This document shows, in pieces, positions 17,582-26,432 of a stretch of DNA of 64,000 nt. The notes beneath the pieces are model-generated. The model saw nothing but the letters and a program-made list of their open reading frames with translations. It was not told where the DNA came from and made no database searches. Position 1 is the first letter of the stretch, and every line of letters begins with the position of its first letter. The stretch lies in the NCBI RefSeq assembly GCF_017573465.1, contig NZ_JAGEPF010000048.1, positions 1 through 64,000 on the forward strand. Reading direction: 5' to 3'. This DNA is from Actinomadura violacea (lineage in GTDB: Bacteria; Actinomycetota; Actinomycetes; Streptosporangiales; Streptosporangiaceae). The position numbers were made by a program, and so were the translations under genes.

Positions 17582-18586
17582 ATGACAGCACTGGTCATCC
17601 GCTCCGCTCAGGACGCCATAGCCGCCGTTCCCTACCTGCTGGGGTTCCACCCCGCCCGCAGCCTCGTCGTCATCGGCTACGACGGACCGCACGGCACGTG
17701 CGCCGTCCGGCTCGACTTACCGGTGCCCGCCCCGGCCGGGGAACGCGTCGCGGGCCTGCTGTCGGGCAACGGGTTCCGCAAGGCGCTCCTGCTCGGCTAC
17801 GGGCCCGCGGACGAGGTGGAGGGCTCCGCGGGCGCCACGGCCGCCGCCCTCACCGCCGCCGGCCTCGACGTCCTGGAATCCGTCCGGGTCGGGGACGGCC
17901 GCTGGTGGTCCCTCACCTGCGAGGGTGACTGCTGCCCGGCCGAAGGCACCCCCTTCGACATCTCCAGCAGCCTCATCGCCGCGCAGGCCACGCTCGCCGG
18001 CCACGTCGCCCTCGCCGACCGGGACGAACTCGTCCGCTCCGTCCAGCCCTTCGACGGCCCGGTCCGCGAGTCCATGCGGCGCGCCACCGAACGGGTCGAG
18101 AGGCGCTTCCTGCGCTGGGCCCGCGAACCCGCGCCCCGGTTCCCGTCCCGCCTCACCGCCGAGGGCCTCGACCACGTCCCCCGCGTCCTCGCCCGCGCCC
18201 GCGGCGGCACCCCGCCCACCGACGACGACGTCGCCCGGCTCGGCTTCCTCCTCACCGACCTGCGCGTCCGCGACGAGGCGTGGATCCGCATCGACGAGGA
18301 CGCCCCAGCCGCCGACATCGCCTTCTGGCGCGACGTCCTGCGCCGCGTCGAACCGCCCTACGTCCCGGCGCCCGCGTCCCTCCTGGCCTTCGCCGCCTAC
18401 ACCGCGGGCGACGGCGGCCTCGCCAACGTCGCCCTCGAACGCGCCCTGGAGTCCGACCCCGCGTACTCCATGGCCGTCCTGCTCCGCAGCCTCATCGACG
18501 CCGGCATCCCACCAGCCCAAGCCCGCATAGGCATGACCCCGAGCCAACTGGCGGACGCCTATAACGACACCCAAGAAGCCAGCTAA
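17582..18586 (+). CDS. DUF4192 domain-containing protein
   Basis: This 334-aa protein matches the actinobacterial DUF4192 family from its first residues: VIRSAQDAIAAVPYLLGFHPARSLVVI is the family's N-terminal signature (read here from residue 5). The C-terminal third is an Ala/Pro-rich helical region with TPR-like spacing (LLAFAAYTAGDGGLANVALERAL) that counts as part of the family. Function is unknown. A GAAGG sequence precedes the ATG. It follows the phosphoribosyltransferase in the same direction and is followed by a low-complexity spacer. Confidence 0.85.
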   Translation: MTALVIRSAQDAIAAVPYLLGFHPARSLVVIGYDGPHGTCAVRLDLPVPAPAGERVAGLLSGNGFRKALLLGYGPADEVEGSAGATAAALTAAGLDVLESVRVGDGRWWSLTCEGDCCPAEGTPFDISSSLIAAQATLAGHVALADRDELVRSVQPFDGPVRESMRRATERVERRFLRWAREPAPRFPSRLTAEGLDHVPRVLARARGGTPPTDDDVARLGFLLTDLRVRDEAWIRIDEDAPAADIAFWRDVLRRVEPPYVPAPASLLAFAAYTAGDGGLANVALERALESDPAYSMAVLLRSLIDAGIPPAQARIGMTPSQLADAYNDTQEAS

Positions 18587-18615
18587 CCCACCCACCCCCG
18601 CCCCGCCCCCGCTAC

Positions 18616-18651
18616 ACCGCCCGCACCGCACCGCACCGCCCGCACCGCACC
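18616..18651. repeat. Short GC-rich direct repeat
   Basis: Two 17-nt copies of ACCGCCCGCACCGCACC (18616-18632 and 18635-18651) lie in the gap after the DUF4192 gene. It looks like slippage in low-complexity DNA rather than a defined element. Confidence 0.6.
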
Positions 18652-18743
18652 GTTCGTCTCGTGGCGTTGTGCGGGTGGGGTGGTTGGATTTCCTTGGAGG
18701 GTTAGGCAGGTGGTTAGTTGGTGTAGGTGAGCGAGGAGGGCGG

Positions 18744-19319
18744 ATGGCGCGGGCGGGGCTGAGCGCGGAGCGGCTGGTACGGGCGGCGGCGGAGCTGGCC
18801 GACGAGGTCGGGTTCGAGAACGTGACGGTGTCCGCGCTCGCGCGCGGGTTCGGGGTCAAGGACGCGAGCCTGTACTCGCACGTCAGGAACCTGCAGGACC
18901 TCAGGGCCCGGGTGGCGGTGTTCGCGCTGGGCGAGCTCGCGGACCACGCCGCCGCCGCGCTCGCGGGGCGCGCGGGCAAGGACGCGCTGGTGGCGTTCGC
19001 GGGCGCCTACCGGGAGTACGCGAAGAAGCACCCGGGAAGGTACGCGGCGGCGCGGCTGCGGCTCGATCCCGAGACCGCGGCCGCCAGTGCGGCGGGACGG
19101 CACGCGGAGATGATGCGGGCGATCCTGCGCGGCTACGACCTGGCGGAGCCCGACCAGACGGACGCGGTGCGGCTGCTGGGCGGTGTGTTCCACGGCTACG
19201 TGAGCCTGGAGGAGGCGGGCGGGTTCGACCACTCGCGCGCTGCCCGGGACGTCGACGTCTCCTGGCATCGGTCCCTGGACGCCCTCGATGTTCTGCTGCG
19301 GAACTGGCCGCCCGCCTGA
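18744..19319 (+). CDS. TetR/AcrR regulator with WHG-type C-terminal domain
   Basis: This 191-aa TetR protein has the DNA-binding domain at about residues 5-50 with VSALARGFGVKDASLYSHVRN as its core. That SLYSHV variant goes with the TetR C-terminal WHG domain, and the C-terminal half (about 75-190) fits with its AARLRLDPE and HGYVSLE stretches. Start is the ATG at 18744, preceded by GAGGAGGG; an upstream GTG at 18669 adds unrelated sequence. Neither neighbour is an obvious target: it is downstream of DUF4192 and converges with a small hypothetical gene 4 nt away. Confidence 0.9.
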   Translation: MARAGLSAERLVRAAAELADEVGFENVTVSALARGFGVKDASLYSHVRNLQDLRARVAVFALGELADHAAAALAGRAGKDALVAFAGAYREYAKKHPGRYAAARLRLDPETAAASAAGRHAEMMRAILRGYDLAEPDQTDAVRLLGGVFHGYVSLEEAGGFDHSRAARDVDVSWHRSLDALDVLLRNWPPA

Positions 19320-19323
19320 CCGG

Positions 19324-19695
19324 CTAGGAGGAGACGGCCTGACCCGGGGTGCCGGGGTCGATGCGGCGGTCGCGGTTGCGCTCGTTCCAGGCGCGCATCC
19401 GCGGGGGGTAGCCGACGATCTGGACGTCGTAGGCGGGGACGCCGAGGTCGCGGGCGACCTTGCCGATGACCTTGGGGGAGCCGACGCGGCGGCGGGTCCA
19501 CTCGCCGTCGTGGGCGACCGCGACCGCGGTGGTGTCGGTGGCGAAGGTCTCCGGCTCGACGTAGAACTCGACGCCGCGGCGGTCGCGGGCGAAGGAGATC
19601 AGCGCCTCGATGTCGGCGTCCGTCGCCTCCCGGTCGAGCTTGGCCACCGTCGCGCCGCGGTGCCGGCGGATGCCGAATCGGTCCCGGAACCTCAT
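19324..19695 (-). CDS. Small conserved hypothetical protein
   Basis: I do not recognise a named family. The 123-aa protein is charged (many Arg and Asp), with an alpha/beta pattern: RREATDADIEALISFARD-like helix, then VEFYVEPE and TAVAVAHDGEW strands, and a C-terminal basic segment (RMRAWNERNRDRR). No signal or membrane segment is present. Similar short proteins are found in streptomycetes by my recollection, but no function is known to me. The ATG at 19695 is chosen because the start region MRFRDRFG fits such proteins and longer forms add an Arg/Pro-rich leader. It is divergent from the polysaccharide deacetylase. Confidence 0.6.
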   Translation of the reverse strand: MRFRDRFGIRRHRGATVAKLDREATDADIEALISFARDRRGVEFYVEPETFATDTTAVAVAHDGEWTRRRVGSPKVIGKVARDLGVPAYDVQIVGYPPRMRAWNERNRDRRIDPGTPGQAVSS

Positions 19696-19868
19696 CGCCT
19701 GTCCTGTCGTCGGGCGGCCCCGGAGGGGGGTTGCGGGACCGGTGGGGTGTCTGCGGACAACGAACGTCCGGCGCCGCCGGGTTCCCGACACAGCGGCGGC
19801 GTCCCTGGCGAGCCGGGCACAGCACCCTAGACTGGCCGGGCCCAGGAGATCAACAGCGGGGGGTGTTG

Positions 19869-20723
19869 ATGGACGGGCCCATCGTGGTCCGGCGGGCGGC
19901 CGCCATCGTGCTCGCGGCCACCGTGTGCGGGGCGCTGAGCACCCTCGGACCGGGGCCGCCGCGGGTGCGCCTGGCCGTCGCGGCAGGGACGGCGCCGGAG
20001 CACGGGCACGGTCCCGCCGGGGCCGGGCACGGCCGCGCGGGGACGGGCGGGCGGCGGGCTCCCGCGCCGGCGCCCGCGGCGCCGCGGGTGGACTGCCTGC
20101 GGGCCAAGTGCGTGGCGCTGACCTTCGACGACGGGCCCGCCGAGAGCACCGGCAGGCTGCTGGACATCCTCGCCGCGCACCGTGTGCGGGCGACGTTCTT
20201 CATCGTGGGGGAGCAGGCCGCCAAGTTCCCCGACCTGGTGCGGCGCGAGCACGAGGACGGGCACGAGATCGCCGACCACAGCTACACGCACGCCGACCTC
20301 GGGCGGGCGTCCACCAAGAAGATCCTCTCGGAGCTGAACCGGACGCAGGAGGCGATCCGGCGGGCGTCCGGGGTCGCGCCGACCATGCTGCGGCCGCCGT
20401 ACGGGTCGCTGTCGAAGCGGCTGACCGCCATCACGACGCGGATGGGGATGGCCCAGGTGCTGTGGACGGTCGACCCGCTCGACTGGGAGCACCGGGACAC
20501 CAAGTACGTCGAACGGCGCGTGCTGAAGGCGGTGAAGCCCGGCTACATCGTGCTGATGCACGACATCCACCCGACGACGGTCGAGGCCATCCCGGCGATC
20601 ATCGAGAAGCTCGCGGCGGAGGGCTACTCGTTCGTGACGGTGCCGGAGCTGTTCGGCGGGACGCTCACCCCCGGGAAGGAGTACGTGCGGCTCGACTCAG
20701 GGGATCGTCAGGGTCTTCCCTGA
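19869..20723 (+). CDS. Polysaccharide deacetylase (NodB domain), exported
   Basis: This 284-aa carbohydrate esterase family 4 enzyme has all NodB motifs: TFDDGP (motif 1), HSYTH (metal-binding motif 2), RPPYGS (motif 3), a Trp/Asp strand VDPLDW (motif 4) and LMHDIH (motif 5). It should remove N-acetyl groups from peptidoglycan or chitin-like polymers using a divalent metal. A hydrophobic N-terminal segment (about residues 8-28) and an Ala/Pro/His-rich linker (to about 75) place the catalytic domain outside the membrane. Start 19869 follows a GGGGGG-type ribosome-binding site. It is 35 nt before the DUF1707 gene in the same direction. Confidence 0.92.
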   Translation: MDGPIVVRRAAAIVLAATVCGALSTLGPGPPRVRLAVAAGTAPEHGHGPAGAGHGRAGTGGRRAPAPAPAAPRVDCLRAKCVALTFDDGPAESTGRLLDILAAHRVRATFFIVGEQAAKFPDLVRREHEDGHEIADHSYTHADLGRASTKKILSELNRTQEAIRRASGVAPTMLRPPYGSLSKRLTAITTRMGMAQVLWTVDPLDWEHRDTKYVERRVLKAVKPGYIVLMHDIHPTTVEAIPAIIEKLAAEGYSFVTVPELFGGTLTPGKEYVRLDSGDRQGLP

Positions 20724-20758
20724 TGGCCGATCGCGGCCGCGCCGCCCAGCATGGAGGC

Positions 20759-21277
20759 ATGGACAGCAGTGACGTGGGGCGGTTGCGGGTCTCCGACGCC
20801 GAGCGGGACGCGGTCGTCCGGCGGCTCCAGGACGCGTACGCCGAGGGCAGGCTCGACCACGACGAGTTCGACATGCGGACGCATCTGGCGATGACGTCCA
20901 AGACGCGCGACGACCTCGCCGCGGTCACCCGGGACCTGGAGCCGGTGCGGGGGCGCGCGGGCGGCGCCCTGGAGCTCGCGGAGCCGACGGGCGAGGACCG
21001 GATGCTGGCCGCGGCGGCGCACGCGGTCGCGGTGCCGACGCTGTTCGTGGGCCCGCTGGTGCTGATGCTGGTGAGCGGCAAGCGCTCGGAGTTCATCCGG
21101 CGGCAGGCGATGGAGGCGGTGAACCTCCAGGTGACGCTGCTGCTGATCACGATCGTGACGTTCGGGGTCGGCGGGGCGCTGTACGCCGTGACGTGGATCC
21201 TGTCGGCCGTGGCGGCTGTGTTCGCGCTCGCCGGGCAGGGTTTCCGCTACCCGTGGATCCTGCGGCTGGTGAAGTAG
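20759..21277 (+). CDS. DUF1707 protein with membrane domain (DUF4870-like)
   Basis: This 172-aa protein starts with an actinobacterial DUF1707 domain (residues about 6-58: LRVSDAERD, LQDAYAEGRLDHDEFD), a short domain of unknown role often tied to membrane regions. The second half (about 80-172) has two or three membrane helices and the RRQAMEAVNLQ motif typical of DUF4870/Tic20-like proteins. Start 20759 is chosen because GGAGG precedes it and the domain begins at once; an in-frame ATG at 20723, overlapping the deacetylase stop, is possible. Function is unknown. Confidence 0.88.
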   Translation: MDSSDVGRLRVSDAERDAVVRRLQDAYAEGRLDHDEFDMRTHLAMTSKTRDDLAAVTRDLEPVRGRAGGALELAEPTGEDRMLAAAAHAVAVPTLFVGPLVLMLVSGKRSEFIRRQAMEAVNLQVTLLLITIVTFGVGGALYAVTWILSAVAAVFALAGQGFRYPWILRLVK

Positions 21278-21337
21278 CGGCGAGCGGACGGCCCGGACGG
21301 GTTTGTCGGCGCGTGCGGGCGGGGAAAGGTCAACGTT

Positions 21338-21357
21338 GGCCGCCCCGCCAGGCGGCC
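21338..21357 (+). terminator. Possible terminator hairpin
   Basis: A perfect 7-bp GC stem (21338-21344 with 21351-21357) and 6-nt loop lie 60 nt after the DUF1707 stop. The remaining gap to 21489 holds no gene; a TAACTA hexamer near 21467 may be the -10 of the next operon. Confidence 0.4.
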
Positions 21358-21489
21358 GCGTCCCGAGGAGCCGGACCGCACATGATCATGGCCGTGGCTT
21401 TATTCCCCTCCCCACCTGTGATGACCCTAACGTCCGGGTTATGTGGACGGTACATGGGATCATGGCTTAACTATGCGAGGGAGGGGTAG

Positions 21490-22857
21490 ATGACGGAGCT
21501 TGCGCTCAAGGGCGATCACCAGCGGGCGGTGGAGGCGCTCAGGCGATCGTACGAGGCGATCCCGGCCGGCACCCCGGTGCGGCTGGCGAAGAAGACCTCG
21601 AACCTGTTCCGGTGGCGCGACCCCTCGGCGGCCCCGGGGCTGGACGTGTCCGGCTTCGACCGGGTGCTGAGCGTCGACGCGAACGAGCGGACCGCGCAGG
21701 TCCAGGGGATGACCACCTACGAGGACCTGGTCGACGCGACCCTTCCGCACGGGCTGATGCCGACGGTCGTCCCGCAGCTGAAGACGATCACGCTGGGCGG
21801 GGCGGTGACGGGCCTCGGCATCGAGTCGACCTCGTTCCGCGACGGCCTCCCGCATGAGGGCGTCCTGGAGATGGAGGTGCTGACCGGTGACGGCCGCATC
21901 ATCACCGCGACGCGCGACAACGAGCACGCCGACCTGTTCTACGGTTTCCCGAACTCCTACGGGACGCTCGGCTACTCGCTGCGGCTGAAGATCGAGCTGC
22001 GGCCGGTGCGGCCGTACGTCCGGCTGCGGCACCTGCGGTTCGGCGACGCGGCGGAGCTCGCGAAGGCGATGGGCGAGATCACCGAGTCCGGGGAGTTCGA
22101 GGGCGAGACCGTCGACTTCCTGGACGGGACGGTCTTCGGCAAGGACGAGCAGTACATCACGCTCGGGTTCTTCGCCGACGACGCGCCCTACACCTCCGAA
22201 TACACCGGCCAGGGGATCTACTACCGGTCGATCCAGGAGCGCTCGGTCGACTTCCTGACGGTGCGCGACTACATCTGGCGCTGGGACACCGACTGGTTCT
22301 GGTGCTCGGGCGCGTTCGGCGTGCAGAACCCGACGGTGCGGCGGCTGTGGCCCGACAAGTACAAGCGGTCCGACGTGTACCGCAAGATGGTCGCCTACGA
22401 CCGGCGGTACCAGCTCCTCGCGCGCGTGGAGCGGTGGCGGGGGCTGCGTCCTCGCGAGGACGTCATCCAGGACATCGAGGTGCCGGTCGAGCGGCTGCCG
22501 GAGTTCCTGGAGTTCTTCCACGGCAAGATCGGGATGAGCCCGATCTGGCTGTGCCCGCTGCGTGCGAAGGAGCAGTGGCCGCTGTACCCGCTCGAGGTCG
22601 GCCGCCCGTACGTCAACGCCGGTTTCTGGGGGACGGTCCGGCTCCCGCCGGGCCAGATCCCCGAGTACCACAACCGGCTGATCGAGCGCGAGGTCGCCAA
22701 GCTTGACGGCCACAAGTCCCTGTACTCGACCGCTTTTTACGGCAGGGACGAGTTCTGGCGGTACTACGACGGGGAGACCTACCGGCGGCTCAAGGGGGAG
22801 TACGACCCCGGCGAGCGGCTGCTGGACCTCTACGACAAGTGCGTGCGCGGACGCTGA
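21490..22857 (+). CDS. bfaA: FAD-dependent reductase of 10-methyl fatty acid synthesis
   Basis: This 455-aa flavoprotein belongs to the VAO/DWARF1-like FAD family. Residues about 50-180 form the FAD-binding domain, with TLGGAVTGLGIESTSF as the pyrophosphate loop. Its partner downstream is a cyclopropane-synthase-like methyltransferase. In actinomycetes this pair (BfaA/BfaB, also TmsA/TmsB) turns oleoyl chains into tuberculostearate: the methyltransferase adds a methylene at C10 and this enzyme reduces it with NADPH. That role is by family and context. The start has GAGGGG upstream. 10-Methyl fatty acids are known in Actinomadura-type bacteria, which fits the likely host. Confidence 0.88.
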   Translation: MTELALKGDHQRAVEALRRSYEAIPAGTPVRLAKKTSNLFRWRDPSAAPGLDVSGFDRVLSVDANERTAQVQGMTTYEDLVDATLPHGLMPTVVPQLKTITLGGAVTGLGIESTSFRDGLPHEGVLEMEVLTGDGRIITATRDNEHADLFYGFPNSYGTLGYSLRLKIELRPVRPYVRLRHLRFGDAAELAKAMGEITESGEFEGETVDFLDGTVFGKDEQYITLGFFADDAPYTSEYTGQGIYYRSIQERSVDFLTVRDYIWRWDTDWFWCSGAFGVQNPTVRRLWPDKYKRSDVYRKMVAYDRRYQLLARVERWRGLRPREDVIQDIEVPVERLPEFLEFFHGKIGMSPIWLCPLRAKEQWPLYPLEVGRPYVNAGFWGTVRLPPGQIPEYHNRLIEREVAKLDGHKSLYSTAFYGRDEFWRYYDGETYRRLKGEYDPGERLLDLYDKCVRGR

Positions 22858-22948
22858 CCGAGCGTCCGCGGTTTCGGGGGTGGGCCCCGGAGGGGCCGGT
22901 GGTCGACCATCGTCGTCCCGTCCGGGGCGAAGAGACAGGAGGAACAAG

Positions 22949-24214
22949 ATGACGCTGGCCAAGGTCTTCGAGCAGCTCGCCGGGGCTGAGGCGCCAGTGG
23001 AGTTCACGGCGTACGACGGTTCGCGGTCGGGCGTGCCCGGCGCGCCCATCCGGTTCGATGTGCGCTCGCCCTACGCGGTGTCCTACCTGCTGCACTCGCC
23101 GGGGGCGCTGGGCCTGGCCCGCGCCTACGTGACCGGCATGATCGACGTCGACGGCGACATGATCGAGGCGCTGACGACGATGCAGCAGGTGCTGAGCGAC
23201 GTGACGCCGCGGGACAAGGCGCGGATCGTCGGCGGTGTGCTGGGGGACCCGCTGCTGCGCGCCGCGATGTCCCGCCGGCTCGACCCGCCGCCGCAGGAGG
23301 CCCCCTTCAGCCGCATCCCGTCGTGGCTGCGGCACTCCAAGAAGCGGGACGCCAAGGCCATCTCGCACCACTACGACGTGTCCAACACCTTCTACGAGTG
23401 GGTGCTGGGGCCGTCCATGGCCTACACGTGCGCGTGCTTCCCCGAGGAGCACTCGACGCTGGAGGAGGCGCAGTTCCACAAGCACGACCTGGTGGCCAAG
23501 AAGATCGGGCTGAAGCCGGGGATGCGGCTGCTGGACGTGGGCTGCGGCTGGGGCGGCATGGTGATGCACGCCGCGAAGGAGTACGGCGTGAAGGCGCTCG
23601 GCGTGACGCTGTCCAAGCAGCAGGCCGAGTGGGCGCAGAAGGCCATCGCGGACCGGGGCCTGTCGGACCTCGCGGAGGTCCGGCACATGGACTACCGGGA
23701 CGTGACGGAGACCGGTTTCGACGCGGTCAGCTCGATCGGGCTGACCGAGCACATCGGCAAGAAGAACCTGCCCTCGTACTTCGCGTTCCTGAACGGGAAG
23801 CTGAAGCGCGGCGGGCGGATGCTGAACCACACCATCACCCGTCCGAACAACCTGGTGCCTCCGCGCAAGGAGAACGGGTTCATCAACCGGTACGTGTTCC
23901 CGGACGGTGAGCTCGAGGGGCCGGGCTACGTCCAGATGCAGATGAACGACGCCGGTTTCGAGATCCGGCACCAGGAGAACCTGCGCGAGCACTACGCGCG
24001 GACGCTCACGGGCTGGTGCCGGAACCTGGACGAGCACTGGGACGAGGCCGTCGCCGAGGTGGGCGAGGGGATCGCCCGCGTGTGGCGGGTCTACATGGCG
24101 GGCTGTGTGCTCGGCTTCAACCAGAACTGGATCCAGCTGCACCAGACGCTCGGCGTGAAGCTCGACGATGACGGCCGCAGCCACATGCCGCTGCGTCCCG
24201 ACTGGGGCGTGTGA
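22949..24214 (+). CDS. bfaB: S-adenosylmethionine-dependent fatty acyl methyltransferase
   Basis: This 421-aa enzyme has the cyclopropane-fatty-acid-synthase fold: an N-terminal lipid-binding part (about residues 1-125), HHYDVSNTFYEW at the start of the catalytic core, SAM motif I LLDVGCGWGG, and EHIGKKNLPSYF. With BfaA (91 nt upstream, same operon) it makes 10-methylene and then 10-methyl branched chains on phospholipids, rather than cyclopropane rings; the family alone cannot prove this. Start 22949 follows AGGAGGA. A strong terminator at 24234-24275 closes the two-gene unit. Confidence 0.9.
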   Translation: MTLAKVFEQLAGAEAPVEFTAYDGSRSGVPGAPIRFDVRSPYAVSYLLHSPGALGLARAYVTGMIDVDGDMIEALTTMQQVLSDVTPRDKARIVGGVLGDPLLRAAMSRRLDPPPQEAPFSRIPSWLRHSKKRDAKAISHHYDVSNTFYEWVLGPSMAYTCACFPEEHSTLEEAQFHKHDLVAKKIGLKPGMRLLDVGCGWGGMVMHAAKEYGVKALGVTLSKQQAEWAQKAIADRGLSDLAEVRHMDYRDVTETGFDAVSSIGLTEHIGKKNLPSYFAFLNGKLKRGGRMLNHTITRPNNLVPPRKENGFINRYVFPDGELEGPGYVQMQMNDAGFEIRHQENLREHYARTLTGWCRNLDEHWDEAVAEVGEGIARVWRVYMAGCVLGFNQNWIQLHQTLGVKLDDDGRSHMPLRPDWGV

Positions 24215-24233
24215 CAGCGCGAGCGCTCCGCGA

Positions 24234-24275
24234 ACGGGGGCGGGCCGGCCGGGCGACCGGACGGCCCGCCCCCGT
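24234..24275 (+). terminator. Terminator after bfaAB
   Basis: A perfect 14-bp stem (24234-24247 with 24262-24275) with a 14-nt loop lies 20 nt after bfaB. It also faces the convergent regulator gene ending at 24345. Confidence 0.8.
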
Positions 24276-24344
24276 CGTCCGCGCCTGTTCCCGCGCGGAG
24301 GACCACCGTTCCCACCTGGGCGGACGGTGTCTCGATAGCGGCGG

Positions 24345-26324
24345 CTAGCGGCCGTTGAGGGCGGTCTCCAGCCGGGCGAGCCAGGAGTCGACGGGGCCGA
24401 GGGTGAGCAGGCCGCTCCCCGCGCCCGCGAGTTCTCCGGAGGCCGGGCGGAGACGGTCGCGAGCCCGCTCCAGGACGGCCTTGTCGGCGATGTCCAAGGC
24501 GACCGCGGCCTCCAGGCAGCACATCGCCTCGTACATCAGGTCGGCGGGCGGCTCGGGCAGGGCGTGCAGCGCCGCGCTCGCGTCGTCGTTCCGGCCGGCG
24601 CCGCGCAGGGCGAACGGTTCGGCCCACGGGCGGTACGGGCCCCAGTCGTCGTCCAGGTCGACCTCGACCGGGTTCCGGCCGTCGAGCAGGCGCGCGCTGA
24701 GCAGGGCGAGCGGGAGCAGCCCCTCGGACAGGCCGGGCATTCCGGCGCCGTCGAGCGTCGTCGCCGCCGCCCGGTACGCCGCCTCCGTCTCCGCGACGGG
24801 GGCGCGCCCGGACGCGGCGAGCCGCAGCGCCGCGTACCACCGCGTGAACACCCGGGCCAGCGGGTGCTCGTGGCGTTCGGCGAGCCGGTCGACGGCGGCC
24901 GCGTGGCCGTCGGCCGCCGCGAAGTCGCCGAGCGCGGACCGCGCCTGGAGCCGGACGAGGTGGCCGAGGACCTCGAACGTCACCAGGCCGTGCCGCGCCG
25001 ACAGCGCGACCAGCTCGGCGCCGATCGCGTCGCGGCGCGGGGCGAGCCCGGCGCGCGTGCACGACTGCATGAACGCGCCGTTGAGCGCGAACGCCAGCAG
25101 CGCCGGATCGTCCAGGTCGCGCGCCATCGCCTCCGCCTGCGCGGCGGCCTCCGGACCCCTCGGTGACCGGGTGCCGCGCATCTCCAGCGCGATCGTGGCC
25201 AGCAGCCGGGCGCGCGTCGCGTCGTGGGCCGGGCCCGGCGGCAGCTGCGGCAGGACCCGTTCGGCCGCCGCGACGATCTGCCGGGCGAGCTCGGGGTCGT
25301 CGCTGCGCGTCCAGTTCGCAGGGACGTCGTAGGCGCCGATCACGCGGGCGGTGAGCTCCGGGTCGCCGAACTCCTCGGCCGCGGCGACGGCCGCCGGGCG
25401 GTGGCCCCGGACCGCCTCCAGCCCGCTGCCCCCGCTCACCGCCAGGTCGCGGAGGAGACCGACCGTCGACTCCAGCCGCCCCCGCGCCCCCGCCGAGACC
25501 GTGCGGTCGTAGTCGGCCGCCGCCCGCGTCCACAGCCGCGCCGCCGCCGACTCCGGCTCGGCGGGACGGTCCAGCGCCGGCGCCTGGGCCAGCACGTCCG
25601 CCTCCATCCGCCGCAGCTCCGGGCCGGGATCGAGGCCGAGCTGCCCGGCCAGGATGCCGCGCGCGCGGCGCAGCACCGCCAGCGCGTCCGCCTGCCGCCC
25701 CGTCCGGTACAGGGCGAGCGCCAGCAGCCGCCAGCCCGACTCGCGCCACGGATGCTCGCCGACGTGCGCGTCCAGGTCCGGGACGGTCTCGGCGGCCAGC
25801 CCGGCGTCGAGCCGCGCCTGCGCCCGCCGCTCCACCGCGTGCAGCCGCAGCTCGGCGAGCCGGGAGCGCTCCGCTCGCGTCCAGTGCTCGTCGGCGAAGT
25901 CGGCGTAGGCGGGGCCGCGCCACCAGCCCAGCGCCTCCTCCAGCCGGCTCTGCGCCCGGCCGGGCGGCAGCTCGGCGGCGTCGGCCACGGCCTGCTCGAA
26001 CCGCCAGGCGTCCACCTGGCCGGGCTCGGCGCGCAGCACGTACCCGGGGCCTTCGGTGACCAGCAGCCGGGACGGGGTGCGGGGCGGACGGTCGGGCTCC
26101 AGCGCCCGCCGCAGCGCGGCCACGAACGTCCGGACGGCGCCGACCGCGCCCGCGGGCGGGTCGTCCCAGAGATCGTCGACGAGCAGCCCGACCGGGACGA
26201 CGCGGCGCCGCGCGATGACCAGCCGCGCCAGCACCGCGCGGTGCCGCGGCCCTTTCAGCGCGATCGGCTCGCCCGCCGCGTCCCAGGCCGTCACCGGCCC
26301 CAGCACCCCGAAAACGACCCGCAC
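24345..26324 (-). CDS. SARP/BTAD family transcriptional regulator
   Basis: This 659-aa protein has an OmpR-like winged-helix domain at residues about 1-90 (RHRAVLARLVIARRRVVPVGLL), followed by the bacterial transcriptional activation domain (about 95-240, with WRFEQAV and ALYRTGRQADALAVLR). The C-terminal 400 residues are helical and TPR-like, without a visible NB-ARC P-loop. SARP proteins usually activate secondary-metabolite or stress genes. Start is the GTG at 26324 with GGGGGG upstream. It is divergent from the alpha/beta hydrolase at 26433, its nearest possible target; nothing here proves that link. Confidence 0.88.
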   Translation of the reverse strand: MRVVFGVLGPVTAWDAAGEPIALKGPRHRAVLARLVIARRRVVPVGLLVDDLWDDPPAGAVGAVRTFVAALRRALEPDRPPRTPSRLLVTEGPGYVLRAEPGQVDAWRFEQAVADAAELPPGRAQSRLEEALGWWRGPAYADFADEHWTRAERSRLAELRLHAVERRAQARLDAGLAAETVPDLDAHVGEHPWRESGWRLLALALYRTGRQADALAVLRRARGILAGQLGLDPGPELRRMEADVLAQAPALDRPAEPESAAARLWTRAAADYDRTVSAGARGRLESTVGLLRDLAVSGGSGLEAVRGHRPAAVAAAEEFGDPELTARVIGAYDVPANWTRSDDPELARQIVAAAERVLPQLPPGPAHDATRARLLATIALEMRGTRSPRGPEAAAQAEAMARDLDDPALLAFALNGAFMQSCTRAGLAPRRDAIGAELVALSARHGLVTFEVLGHLVRLQARSALGDFAAADGHAAAVDRLAERHEHPLARVFTRWYAALRLAASGRAPVAETEAAYRAAATTLDGAGMPGLSEGLLPLALLSARLLDGRNPVEVDLDDDWGPYRPWAEPFALRGAGRNDDASAALHALPEPPADLMYEAMCCLEAAVALDIADKAVLERARDRLRPASGELAGAGSGLLTLGPVDSWLARLETALNGR

Positions 26325-26432
26325 GCGCCCCCCAGATCTCGCCCCCACCTCACGCTAGCGCGCGCTGACCGGTTGCTCATTCGCGCCCGGCAACCTGTGG
26401 ATAAGCGTTCAACGAGAGAGAAGGACCATTCC

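Noticed and set aside
18587..18743. CRISPR or other functional repeat in the GC-rich spacer
   Set aside because: There are only two 17-nt copies two bases apart with no spacers; it looks like slippage in low-complexity DNA.
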